This document shows positions 25,594 through 33,773 of a stretch of 64,000 nucleotides of DNA, piece after piece (position 1 is the first letter of the stretch; the number at the start of each line of letters is the position of its first letter). A program made the translations under genes and the position numbers. Source of the stretch: Bryobacterales bacterium (GTDB taxonomy: Bacteria; Acidobacteriota; Terriglobia; Bryobacterales; Bryobacteraceae). The stretch lies in NCBI GenBank assembly GCA_016713735.1, contig JADJOP010000034.1:124001-188000 (forward strand), written 5' to 3'. The notes beneath the pieces are model-generated. The model was not told the origin of the DNA, searched no databases, and worked only from the letters and a program-made list of their open reading frames with translations.

Positions 25594-26392
25594 ATGAGCC
25601 GTTCCATCTCCTCCGATGCACCCGTCCACACTTTGAAGTTCCTCGACGGCGGTAAATCCCTCGCCGGTGGTTGCTCGGACTCCAAGATCCGGATTTGGGA
25701 CTTCAGCTCCGGCACCCTCAAACGAACCGTTGCCAAGGAGCAAGCCAAGCACCCACTCACTTCTTTACTGTCCCGGCTCGCCTGGACCGATTTCGCAAAC
25801 CTCGAAGCCACCCCCAAAATGCCGAGCCGGCAGACCGGCGAGAACTTCCTGCACATCTTAGAAGCCTCCGGCAAAGAAAAGCACCGGCTCACAGCGGGCA
25901 TCGGCGGCATCTCCATCGTCGGATTCTCACCCGACGGCAAAACCGTGGTTGCCGGCTCCTACGACACCGACCTCCGGTTTTGGAATGTGAGCAATGGCGA
26001 ACTTTTGCGTCGCGTGGAAGACCTCACCGTCTCCATGTTCGCCATGGCCTTTTCGCCCGACGGCAAGTGGCTCGCCACTGCGGGCGTCGACCGCATCGTG
26101 TACCTTTGGGACACCTCCACTTGGCGCGTCGCCCGCAACCCTCGCCGGCCAGCCCGAGATGATCTCCGCGCTGGACTTCTCCCCTGACGGCAAGCGATTG
26201 GTAACAGGAGGGTTCAGTGAGCTCACCGCAGCCCACCCCGTGAAGATCATCCTCTGGGACTTGGCCTCCAGTAAGCCGGTGAGCAGTTTCGACGCGCCCC
26301 GCCAGGTCACCTCCGCGGTCTTCTCGCCTGATGGGCAGTGGATCGCCACCGCCTGCCGCGACAAATCGGTCGCCGTCCATCCCGCCACTTAG
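25594..26392 (+). pseudogene. WD40-repeat protein with apparent +1 frameshift
   Basis: WD40 blades are clear in two frames. First frame: KFLDGGKSLAGGCSDSKIRIW, GFSPDGKTVVAGSYDTDLRFW and AFSPDGKWLATAGVDRIVYLW, to about 26140. The next frame continues: MISALDFSPDGKRLVTGG, then FSPDGQWIATACRDKSVAV, to 26392. Deleting one base at AACCC (about 26140-26144) joins them into about 265 aa. It starts two bases after the dioxygenase stop, so the two are co-transcribed. It has no signal peptide; an incomplete propeller of about five or six blades is likely. Confidence 0.8.
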
Positions 26393-27367
26393 CGATACCG
26401 CTCGCCCTTTAGCGATAAACTCAAACACCACTCGGTGATAGGGACTGAATTCTGGGTCGGGAATACCCGAGGGCGGTACCGCCTTCGAACCCGCCCCCGT
26501 CTGAAACATATCGTGGTGGTAGACGATCCCCGCTCCTAGTCGCCACATCGCGGCGATCTGCAGAATGTGGTCCATTGGGTCGGTCGGCACTCGAGGCCCT
26601 CCGAAATCCGAAGTTCCATTCCTCGCCGGCTCATCGTCCACAACCGGTTTCCCAAATTTGGTAAGCAAGTACTCGATTTCCCTCGGCGCGATCACCCAAT
26701 GCCGCCTCGGGTGCTGCCGGGTGGTGTGTGGCGTCAGGTAATCCAGCGCCTGCTCCTCCCCGCGCATTCCCGTCAGTACACCTGCAAATCCGGGGGAGTT
26801 CGTCACCAGCCGCTTTGGATCGTTCGACCGGATGATCTTCACGTAGTCCAGGGTGCGGTTGTCCATCTCGTTCCAGATCTGGAACGTCACGTTGCGGTGC
26901 GCCATCATAGACCGACACAGCTCGGCTACCGCCCGGTCACTGGCCGCGTCGCTCAGCCGCAGGTTCTCGCGCCAGCTCTCCTGCGAAAACAGGACAAGTT
27001 GCACCACCATGCCCCTCGCCGCCGCGTCCAGCGCCAGCGCCTTCAGCCGTTCCAGCGGCTTCGGTTTGAGCGAACCGCCGGCCTCAAATATGGTGCATTC
27101 CGGACAGGCATCCACAAACCCGCGCGCGTTGTCCCACTGCGCCCACACCCGCAGAACATTTATGCCGTACCGCTGAAACTTCTCCAGCCACTGCCGCCGC
27201 GCCTCGGGCGTGGCGTGAAACGGCTCATTGTAGATGGCATTGAAGAAGCTCACGCCGGTAAACGCAAATGGCTTGCCGTCCATCAGGAACCGCGTCCCCT
27301 GGACCGTCAACTCCGCGCCGGCCAGGCACCCGGCGCAGGCCAGCACAAGAACAACCGCACGAATCAT
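26024..27367 (-). CDS. Clan GH-A glycoside hydrolase (cellulase-like); 3' end probably frameshifted
   Basis: It has a signal peptide (MIRAVVLVLACAGCLAGAE) and a GH5-like barrel: DGKPFAFTGVSFFNAIYN, INVLRVWAQWDN, acid/base Glu in FQIWNEMDN and likely nucleophile Glu in VVDDEPARNG. Family-like sequence stops at FEFIAKG. As read, the frame runs on for about 120 residues antisense to the conserved WD40 gene, which is implausible. Removing one base from the CCC at 26405-26407 would end it as KGERYR at a TAA (26389-26391) overlapping the WD40 stop. The natural gene is therefore probably 26389-27367. Confidence 0.75.
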   Translation of the reverse strand: MIRAVVLVLACAGCLAGAELTVQGTRFLMDGKPFAFTGVSFFNAIYNEPFHATPEARRQWLEKFQRYGINVLRVWAQWDNARGFVDACPECTIFEAGGSLKPKPLERLKALALDAAARGMVVQLVLFSQESWRENLRLSDAASDRAVAELCRSMMAHRNVTFQIWNEMDNRTLDYVKIIRSNDPKRLVTNSPGFAGVLTGMRGEEQALDYLTPHTTRQHPRRHWVIAPREIEYLLTKFGKPVVDDEPARNGTSDFGGPRVPTDPMDHILQIAAMWRLGAGIVYHHDMFQTGAGSKAVPPSGIPDPEFSPYHRVVFEFIAKGRAVSLSGGMDGDRFVAAGGGDPLPIRREDRGGDLAGRVETAHRLTGGQVPEDDLHGVGCGELTEPSCYQSLAVRGEVQRGDHLGLAGEGCGRRAKWRCPKGTRCGRRPQWRATCRRAKRPWRTWRR

Positions 27368-27432
27368 GCCGGAACAATACCAAATTTGCCGCCCCCGCGT
27401 CGAAACAAGGAAAGCTGAATCGTTAGATCGCC

Positions 27433-27903
27433 ATGAAACACATTGCGTTGCTCCTGATGTTCTGCCAGTTGTGCCTGGCGCAACCCCGCCCCCAGGCCAC
27501 GCTTCGCGACCTCGCCTGGTTATCCGGCAAATGGGTTGGCAGCGGTATGGGCGGAGAGGTCGAGGATCTCTGGTCCACCCCAGCCGCCGGCGCCATGCCT
27601 GGCATGTTTCGCCTGCTCAAGGATGGTGCGGTCCAGTTCTACGAGTTGATGACCCTCGTCGAAGTGGAAGGCTCTCTCGAACTCCGTTTGAAGCACTTTC
27701 ACGCCGACCTGAAGGGCTGGGAAGAGAAGGACCGCGTCCTCGCCTTTCCGCTCAACCGCCGCGAGGGCAATCTCTTTCAATTCGGTGGCATTCGTTTTGA
27801 GCGGGCCGGTGACGATCAACTCCACGTCACCGTGAGCATCCGCGGCCGCGATGGTTCGCTGAAAGACGAGGTCTTCCGCTTCCGCCGCGCCTCGGCTATC
27901 TAG
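27433..27903 (+). CDS. DUF6265-type secreted protein
   Basis: This 156-aa protein has a signal peptide (MKHIALLLMFCQLCLAQ), then LAWLSGKWVGSGMGGEVEDLW, PGMFRLLKDGAVQFYEL and LRLKHFHADLKGWEEKD. These match a lipocalin-like secreted family (DUF6265) of unknown function. Its final eight bases overlap the convergent gene. Confidence 0.78.
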   Translation: MKHIALLLMFCQLCLAQPRPQATLRDLAWLSGKWVGSGMGGEVEDLWSTPAAGAMPGMFRLLKDGAVQFYELMTLVEVEGSLELRLKHFHADLKGWEEKDRVLAFPLNRREGNLFQFGGIRFERAGDDQLHVTVSIRGRDGSLKDEVFRFRRASAI

Positions 27904-28834
27904 CGACTCCGGGCTCTCGGTCAAAGCGCCACGCCGCCACGCGGTGGAACGTCCCGTAGGGCTCGCTCTCCAGGCCGAACGGCGCAATGTGCCAATCCCA
28001 CTCCCCCAACGTCCGCCGCGTCCAACCAGTCAGCAGCGAATCCACCTCCGCATTGCACAACGCCGACCATGTTGTATGCTCGCCCTCGGCCGGCGGCGGC
28101 GCATAGGAGCCGCGCGAGTAAGCCGCCACGCCGCGGTACTCGGTGTAGTGCGTATCCGTAATCACCAAAGCATGCCGGCAGCGCGTTGAGGCAATAGCGG
28201 CGAAGTGGTCCTGCACCAGCGTGAGCCCGCTTGGCAGCAACGCCTCCACCCACTCCTGCTCCCGCTCCCGAACCCACTTCTTGCCGAAGGAGTCGATCAG
28301 CACCTCTTCCACAATCTCCTGCCACCCGATCGGCAACTGGCTCAACACATTCAAGGAGAGAACGGCATCGGCGGCGGGCAGGCGCGGAGCCGGCACCGCA
28401 ATCATGTGGCGTAGCGTCTCCAGAGCCGTTGCCCAGCGCGAGCGAGGCGAGGCGCTGCCCAGCCGCTCGGCAAAGTACATCTGCCATGGGTCGTACTTCA
28501 GCGTGAGCTCGCGCAAGTCGTAGTCCACCGCCACGCGCCCCTTGAGCTTGCCCGCCAGTTCGCGCCACTTCGGCGTAGCCGTCGGGTCCGCATCCAGCAG
28601 CATGACCTCCTGAAACCGCTCCGCCAGCTCCACCGCGAAATCGAGCAGCCGCCCCGGCCCCAACACCAACAACCGCTTCCCCTTGACATCCCACTGCCGC
28701 TGCACAGCCCGCGACGCTTCCAGGTGTGGCTCCCAATAGGGCTGCAGCGTGGCACACCGGCGCGCAATGTTGTGTCCTCCACGCGCAAAGCGCCGGTAGC
28801 GGAAGCGGGCCGTGATCCAGTCGGAGAAACTCAA
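27896..28834 (-). CDS. Rossmann-fold protein, methyltransferase-like
   Basis: This 312-aa cytosolic protein has a nucleotide/SAM-binding-like glycine strand LLVLGPGRLLDFAVELA followed by an acidic end VMLLDADPTATPKW. DAVLSLNVLSQLP occupies the motif IV position of class I methyltransferases. The remainder (REREQEWVEALLPSG, TDTHYTEYRG) is unfamiliar. I call it methyltransferase-like only. It is followed by the convergent DUF6265 gene. Confidence 0.65.
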   Translation of the reverse strand: MSFSDWITARFRYRRFARGGHNIARRCATLQPYWEPHLEASRAVQRQWDVKGKRLLVLGPGRLLDFAVELAERFQEVMLLDADPTATPKWRELAGKLKGRVAVDYDLRELTLKYDPWQMYFAERLGSASPRSRWATALETLRHMIAVPAPRLPAADAVLSLNVLSQLPIGWQEIVEEVLIDSFGKKWVREREQEWVEALLPSGLTLVQDHFAAIASTRCRHALVITDTHYTEYRGVAAYSRGSYAPPPAEGEHTTWSALCNAEVDSLLTGWTRRTLGEWDWHIAPFGLESEPYGTFHRVAAWRFDREPGVAR

Positions 28835-28876
28835 ACAGCCATTGTACGGGTCGGCACCGCCCGGGAGACGGGTCCT

Positions 28877-29461
28877 TTACCGCGGCGCCGCCAGCAGGTC
28901 AAACTGAACCGGCATCTCTTCCTTGTTGCCAATCAGCCCAAACGGCACCGCCGCTTTCGGGTTGATCCCATAGTCCTTGCGCAAAATCGTCGCCCGCCCC
29001 TGGAGGCGCAGCCCGTTGCCCTCCGCGCGCACGCTCACGCGGATGGTAATCGGTTTTGCCATTCCCTTGATCGTCAACGGCCCCGTCACATCAAAGGCCC
29101 CATCCTCGCGGCGCACCACCGTTTCTGACCGGAAGCTCAGTTGCGGATGCTTCTCCGTGGCCATCGACTCATGCGCCACCTTCACGATCTTCACCTTGTC
29201 CTTCTCATCCACCCAGGTGTCCCGGCAGACAATCGAGTTGTTCTCCACCGTGAAGCTGACCTGTGACTTTTCAGGCTGCGAGGCGGAGTAACTGAGCGTT
29301 CCCGCATACCGCTCGTAGGTGAACACGTGAACCTTGCCCGACATCAAGCCCGTCTTGTGCACCTCCAATTGAAACTTGGAGTTGGGCGCCGGCGAGAGCG
29401 TGTAGTCCGCACCGGCCGCAATCGTCGCAAACAGAACTGCCGTCATCCAACGCATGGTCAT
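28877..29461 (-). CDS. YceI-family periplasmic protein
   Basis: This 194-aa protein has a signal peptide (MTMRWMTAVLFATIAAGA). YceI-like lipocalin strands follow: DYTLSPAPNSKFQLEVHKTG, HPQLSFRSETVVRRE, FDVTGPLTIKGMAKPITI and FGLIGNKEEMPVQFDL. The family binds isoprenoid-type lipids in the periplasm. The ATG overlaps the stop of the OM-barrel gene (ATGA), so the two are co-translated. Confidence 0.9.
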   Translation of the reverse strand: MTMRWMTAVLFATIAAGADYTLSPAPNSKFQLEVHKTGLMSGKVHVFTYERYAGTLSYSASQPEKSQVSFTVENNSIVCRDTWVDEKDKVKIVKVAHESMATEKHPQLSFRSETVVRREDGAFDVTGPLTIKGMAKPITIRVSVRAEGNGLRLQGRATILRKDYGINPKAAVPFGLIGNKEEMPVQFDLLAAPR

Positions 29462-30048
29462 TCTCCGAATCTCAGGACAAGCCCGCCGCCTACTACGATG
29501 TTATGTTGCCCGCCTGATTGCGAGATGTTAAACGCAGGGCTCCCGGTGTAAAAATCACGAACCTCGCCTCGCACACCGAGCCAGCAGAACACCCGCAGAT
29601 CCACGCCGCCGCCGAACATCACCTGCCCCCGGTGAATCAGCCTCGGCGCCGAATTGGGCTGACCGTCCGTACGGGCAACGCTTTGCTCATACAGGGCATA
29701 GCCGCCGCCGCCGGTCACCCACGGCGAGACGCGCGACGAGGGAAGAAACTTGAGCCGCAACGCCGGGGTCACGTAGAGCGTGGCGAAGTCCTTGGTTGCT
29801 TGAGGAATCGCCGTTGCGATGTCGCGCAAGGGAACAGAGAGCACACCAACATCGAAGTGAAGTGACGCGCCTGCCGGCCGCGCAACCCGTATTCCGTACA
29901 CCGCCTGCAAAGCGTTGCCTGCCTGCAGATCAAGCTTCCCGGCAGCCAGCGTGCGCGCCGGACTGGCGGCCCGGCCAAGCGTGAAAGCCGCCTCGTGCCG
30001 CTGAGCAGACAAAACCCCCGCGAGAAGAAAAGGAATGAGCCACCGCAT
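29458..30048 (-). CDS. Small outer-membrane beta-barrel protein
   Basis: This 196-aa protein has a signal peptide (MRWLIPFLLAGVLSAQ) and alternating amphipathic strands with Gly-rich turns (SPWVTGGGGYALYEQ, VMFGGGVDLRVFCWLGVRGE, NIVVGGGLVLRF) in the manner of eight-strand OmpA/OmpW-like barrels. The last residues LRFGE lack the terminal Phe of classical porins. Pairing with YceI suggests an envelope lipid or stress role, by inference. Confidence 0.75.
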   Translation of the reverse strand: MRWLIPFLLAGVLSAQRHEAAFTLGRAASPARTLAAGKLDLQAGNALQAVYGIRVARPAGASLHFDVGVLSVPLRDIATAIPQATKDFATLYVTPALRLKFLPSSRVSPWVTGGGGYALYEQSVARTDGQPNSAPRLIHRGQVMFGGGVDLRVFCWLGVRGEVRDFYTGSPAFNISQSGGQHNIVVGGGLVLRFGE

Positions 30049-30129
30049 ACAGACTAGATGTCGCGCGAAGTTCGTTTAATCCCCCTCCCCGCCCGAATTT
30101 CACACCCCGCCATGGTAGATTCGAGCCGT

Positions 30130-31002
30130 ATGGGCGCACGCAACGAAGTCACACCATTGACATGGACCGAGTTGATCGAGGTGCTCTTTGAACACTCCTG
30201 GAATGAAGACCTCCGCCGCTACCGCTCGCGCGACGCCTTCCGCGGCATGAGCGACGCCACCTACCAGCTCAGTTCCAGCCTCATGCGCCTCGGCGGCGAA
30301 TACTGGAAGCTGGAAAAGCACCTTGTCCGCAACTTCAAAAAGTACGCCCACCGCTCCATCGTGGAACGCGATTCCACCTGGCACTGGCTCAGCGTCGCCC
30401 AACACCACGGCCTGCCCACCCGTCTGCTCGACTGGACCTACTCGCCCTTCGTTGCCCTCCACTTCGCCACCGAGGATCTCGACAAGTACGACCGCGACGG
30501 CGTCGTGTGGAAGGTCAACTACAGTGACGCGCACGACCTGGTCCCGCAGGGCATGCTCCAACTGCTCCAGGACGAAGGCGCCGCCATCTTTACCGTCGAG
30601 ATGCTCGACAAAGGCGCGCCCACCCTGCGCGACCTCGACAAAATGAGTTCGAAGAACGCCGACTACCTGATGTTCTTCGAACCCCCTTCCATTGACGACC
30701 GCATCATCAACCAGTTCGGCTACTTCTCCGTGATGACCAATCCCACCCTCGCCGTCGACACGTGGCTCCACCAGGTCAACGTCGGCCGCCGCCTGCAACG
30801 CTGGAACAAGGTCATCATTCGCAAAGAACTGAAGTGGGAGATCCGCGACAAGCTCGACCAGATGAACATCAGCGAGCGCGTCCTCTTCCCTGGACTCGAC
30901 GGCCTCACCGCCTGGTTGAAGCGCAACTACTCGCCAGGCCCGCCCGCTCCGCCCAAGCCCTCCACGCCCGCAGCCCGCATCAGCCCTGCAACTTCACGAT
31001 GA
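30130..31002 (+). CDS. FRG-domain protein
   Basis: The start is uncertain between 30130 and 30112; neither has a good ribosome site. The protein (about 290 aa) is essentially one FRG domain: the eponymous FRGMSDATYQLSSSLMR, then AQHHGLPTRLLDWTYSPFVALHFA, and the later NPTLAVDTWLHQ region. FRG domains occur in toxins, defence islands and polymorphic proteins and may have ADP-ribosyltransferase-like chemistry; the activity is unproven. A Pro-rich C-terminal tail is present. The end overlaps the convergent phosphatase gene by 23 nt. No defence partners are adjacent. Confidence 0.88.
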   Translation: MGARNEVTPLTWTELIEVLFEHSWNEDLRRYRSRDAFRGMSDATYQLSSSLMRLGGEYWKLEKHLVRNFKKYAHRSIVERDSTWHWLSVAQHHGLPTRLLDWTYSPFVALHFATEDLDKYDRDGVVWKVNYSDAHDLVPQGMLQLLQDEGAAIFTVEMLDKGAPTLRDLDKMSSKNADYLMFFEPPSIDDRIINQFGYFSVMTNPTLAVDTWLHQVNVGRRLQRWNKVIIRKELKWEIRDKLDQMNISERVLFPGLDGLTAWLKRNYSPGPPAPPKPSTPAARISPATSR

Positions 31003-33553
31003 CCATCGTCATGTCATCGTGTTGCGGCGCCCCGTTCACAAACTCATCGGCGCGCGCTAGCAGTTCGGGGATCATCTCCTTGGCCGGAAGATGCCGGCAG
31101 GCCTGAATCGCCGCCAGCAATTGCTCCTCGCCCCACTCCTCATCGGCCGCATTCATGGCCTCGCTGATGCCGTCGGTAAAGCCCACCAGCACATCGCCCG
31201 GTTCCAGCATCACCATCCCCTGCTCGTAGGGGAAACGCGGCAGCAAACCCACCACCGTCCCGCCCACATCCAGGCGGATGGCCTCCTTGCCCCGCACCAC
31301 CAGCGGCGCATTGTGCCCGGCGTTGACATAGTCCAGCCGACGCGACACCGGGTCCAGTTGCGCGTAGAACAACGTCGCGTACCGGCTCGATGTCGATGAC
31401 TCGTAGATGAGCGAGTTCACGCTCTGGATCAACCCCGCCAGGTCCGACTCCCCGCGCCAGCTCTGCCCGCGCACCGACGCCTGCAGGCTGGCCATCAGCA
31501 GCGCCGCCGCGATGCCCTTGCCGGAGACATCGCCAATCACCACGCCCAACCGCCCGCCGGGCAGGGACAGAAAGTCGTAGTAGTCCCCGCCCACGCCCAG
31601 CGCCGGCCGGCACCCTCCGGCGCAATCGATGCCCTCAATTCGCGGCAGCTTCTGCGGAAAGAGCCGCTCCTGCACCTCGCGCGCAATCTCGATCTCCCGG
31701 TTCAGGCGCTCCCGTTTGGCCGCCTCGGCCGCAACCTCCGCGGTGAGCTGCGAGTTCTCCAGCGCCATCCCTGTCTGCGCGGCCACTGAGGTGAGCAGCC
31801 GGATGTCGGAACCCGAATACGGCTCCTCGCTCCGCTTCTGCCCCAGGCTCAGGAAGCCAACCAGCCGGTCCTTCACCGAAAGCGGCAGCAGCAACTGCGA
31901 ATCCAGCCGCATCAGCCACTCCCGCTCCTCGGCCGAGATCCGCGGGTCCTGATAGAGCCACGATTGCTGATCGTCCAGATACACCCTCGCCGGCGCTCCC
32001 GCCTCGCCAATCCGCCGCACGGTTCCGCTTTCAGCCGGAAAGGCGACGTCAGGCTGCGTGTCGTAGCCCAACGCATAGGCCGGCCGGAACGGTCCGCCAC
32101 TGGGCAGAAAGAAGGCAACCCGCGTCACGTACATCGTCTCCGCAATGCGCTCTGAAACGGTCTTCAACAGCGCCGTCGGATCGACAATGGTCCGCACCTG
32201 CTCGCTCAACTCGCTCATCAGCCGTTCGGCGTCGTAGGCGTCGCGGAAGAAGCGCCGGTCAATCCAATGCGCCAGCCTCCGCCGCAGCCCCTGCAACGCC
32301 ATCGAAGCCGCCAGGCCCGCGGAGATCACCATGATCTGCTTCGGCCGGTTCAGCCCCGAGTTCAGGGCGAACAGGATCGTACCCAACAGAAGCGCTACTG
32401 TGATCAAAACCCCGAACACGAAGGCGCCGCCGCGCACAAGCGCATACTGAATCCCCTGCCGCAAGACCACGCGCACATCCAGCGCGCGGTGCACAACAAT
32501 GACGTAGGTGATGGTCACCGGGAAGAAGAACAGCATCAGCAGCGCAAAGGTCAGCACGCTCCATGGCAGGAGTTCGTGGACGCGCTTCCCCGTCATGAAT
32601 GAGGCCACGATCAGAATTGCCATCGGCGCGCACGACACCTGCGTCCCCCACAGCAACAGCCGCAAGCGGCGCTTCACGTCGGCTGACTTGGTACGCCCCC
32701 ACTTCGATCCCAACGTGAAGAAGAACGCGCCGAAGCCCGCAAAACCGGAGGCGAAACCAATTGTCCCGGCCAGCCGCCGGTACGGCGCCAGGGGTTCGGT
32801 GAAGGCGAAGCTCTCCGACATGCCGATAGAAAACACGGCGTTGAACACCAGCGCGGCCAGCGACGGCGCCAGCAGCAGATACTTCACCCACGGATAGCGG
32901 AGATCGGATCCAAATCGCTCGGCAAAATAGACGCCAAACAGCACCAAAGCCGTCGGCACCAGGCCCGCGAAGACAGTCTGGTAGCCGATGCCCAACTGCC
33001 GCCACCCGTCCGGCCAGTGCCACTGTGAGCTCATCACGATGTGCGGAAAGCTCAGCATGAGCAGCAGCAGCAGCCAGGCCTGCGGGTCGCGCGGACGAAC
33101 CAGCACCGTCCAGTAGCCCAACACCAGGCACAGCCACGGCATCACCAGCAGCATCACCCCGTTGATCAAAGCCCGGCTGAGGTTGGAAAGCTCACGCGGT
33201 TGCGGGTCGGGCGGAATCACAATCTCATTCCTTCGTCCGCTGCCGTGCCGCACCGTCACGGTCAGCGCGCCCTCGCCTGTATCGACCGCCGCCAGATCCC
33301 GAAAGCCGCGCAGCTCTCTCCCCGCAACCGAGAGAATCCGGTCGCCCACATGCAGGCCCGCTTTGCTCGCCCGTTCTTCCACCCGCGACACAATGTTCGT
33401 TCCCGATTGGAGATCGAAACTGTCCACCCCCCCGAACCGGCTTTCGTTCCATGACGTCATCACGTCGTACGCGCTGCCCACCCGGAACACCAGGGAGGCG
33501 GCCATCAGGATCAGGATGATGCCATAGAGGACGGAGGTAGGGATTTTTGCCAT
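30980..33553 (-). CDS. Membrane PDZ-GAF-PP2C (SpoIIE/RsbU-type) phosphatase
   Basis: The start at 33553 (MAKIPTSVLYGIILILMAAS) gives 857 aa. Order: a first helix; a PDZ-like domain (IVSRVEERASKAGLHVGDRILSVAG); about eight membrane helices from residue 130 to 420; a GAF domain (about 480-630, TALLKTVSERIAETMYVTRV); a linking coil (NREIEIAREVQERLFP); and a C-terminal PP2C-type phosphatase with GGDYYDF, IGDVSGKGIAAALLM, NAGHNAP and TDGISEAMN. Such proteins dephosphorylate anti-anti-sigma factors in partner-switching systems. It is divergent from a Ser/Thr kinase; no STAS gene is present here. Confidence 0.92.
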   Translation of the reverse strand: MAKIPTSVLYGIILILMAASLVFRVGSAYDVMTSWNESRFGGVDSFDLQSGTNIVSRVEERASKAGLHVGDRILSVAGRELRGFRDLAAVDTGEGALTVTVRHGSGRRNEIVIPPDPQPRELSNLSRALINGVMLLVMPWLCLVLGYWTVLVRPRDPQAWLLLLLMLSFPHIVMSSQWHWPDGWRQLGIGYQTVFAGLVPTALVLFGVYFAERFGSDLRYPWVKYLLLAPSLAALVFNAVFSIGMSESFAFTEPLAPYRRLAGTIGFASGFAGFGAFFFTLGSKWGRTKSADVKRRLRLLLWGTQVSCAPMAILIVASFMTGKRVHELLPWSVLTFALLMLFFFPVTITYVIVVHRALDVRVVLRQGIQYALVRGGAFVFGVLITVALLLGTILFALNSGLNRPKQIMVISAGLAASMALQGLRRRLAHWIDRRFFRDAYDAERLMSELSEQVRTIVDPTALLKTVSERIAETMYVTRVAFFLPSGGPFRPAYALGYDTQPDVAFPAESGTVRRIGEAGAPARVYLDDQQSWLYQDPRISAEEREWLMRLDSQLLLPLSVKDRLVGFLSLGQKRSEEPYSGSDIRLLTSVAAQTGMALENSQLTAEVAAEAAKRERLNREIEIAREVQERLFPQKLPRIEGIDCAGGCRPALGVGGDYYDFLSLPGGRLGVVIGDVSGKGIAAALLMASLQASVRGQSWRGESDLAGLIQSVNSLIYESSTSSRYATLFYAQLDPVSRRLDYVNAGHNAPLVVRGKEAIRLDVGGTVVGLLPRFPYEQGMVMLEPGDVLVGFTDGISEAMNAADEEWGEEQLLAAIQACRHLPAKEMIPELLARADEFVNGAPQHDDMTMVIVKLQG

Positions 33554-33773
33554 GGGCCCGTGCACGAGAGCTTTCTTTCCGATTGTCGTATTGTGCCTGA
33601 AATCAACGCTGAAAGCAGGAAGTTCCGCCCAAAGGGGCTTTCCGTTCTCCGGAGCGGCCCGGATCGGCGACCAACGGCGGCCGCCACGCCCCTTCCGTCT
33701 CCACCTGCCGCCTCCGATTCCCGCGATTCCTTCACGGAAATGGCGCATCGCCGCGATACAATGGCGGATCTCA

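Noticed and set aside
26024..26388. Last ~120 residues of the glycoside hydrolase as read
   Set aside because: They are the antisense of conserved WD40 blades, so they are run-on sequence rather than a real domain.
30130..33553. Possible defence island around the FRG protein
   Set aside because: No nuclease, helicase, toxin or transposase genes accompany it; its neighbours are signalling and envelope genes.
33554..33773. Upstream extension of the kinase frame to 33552
   Set aside because: Translation before 33774 shows no family similarity, whereas the GTG start gives the standard VGRTLSHY beginning.
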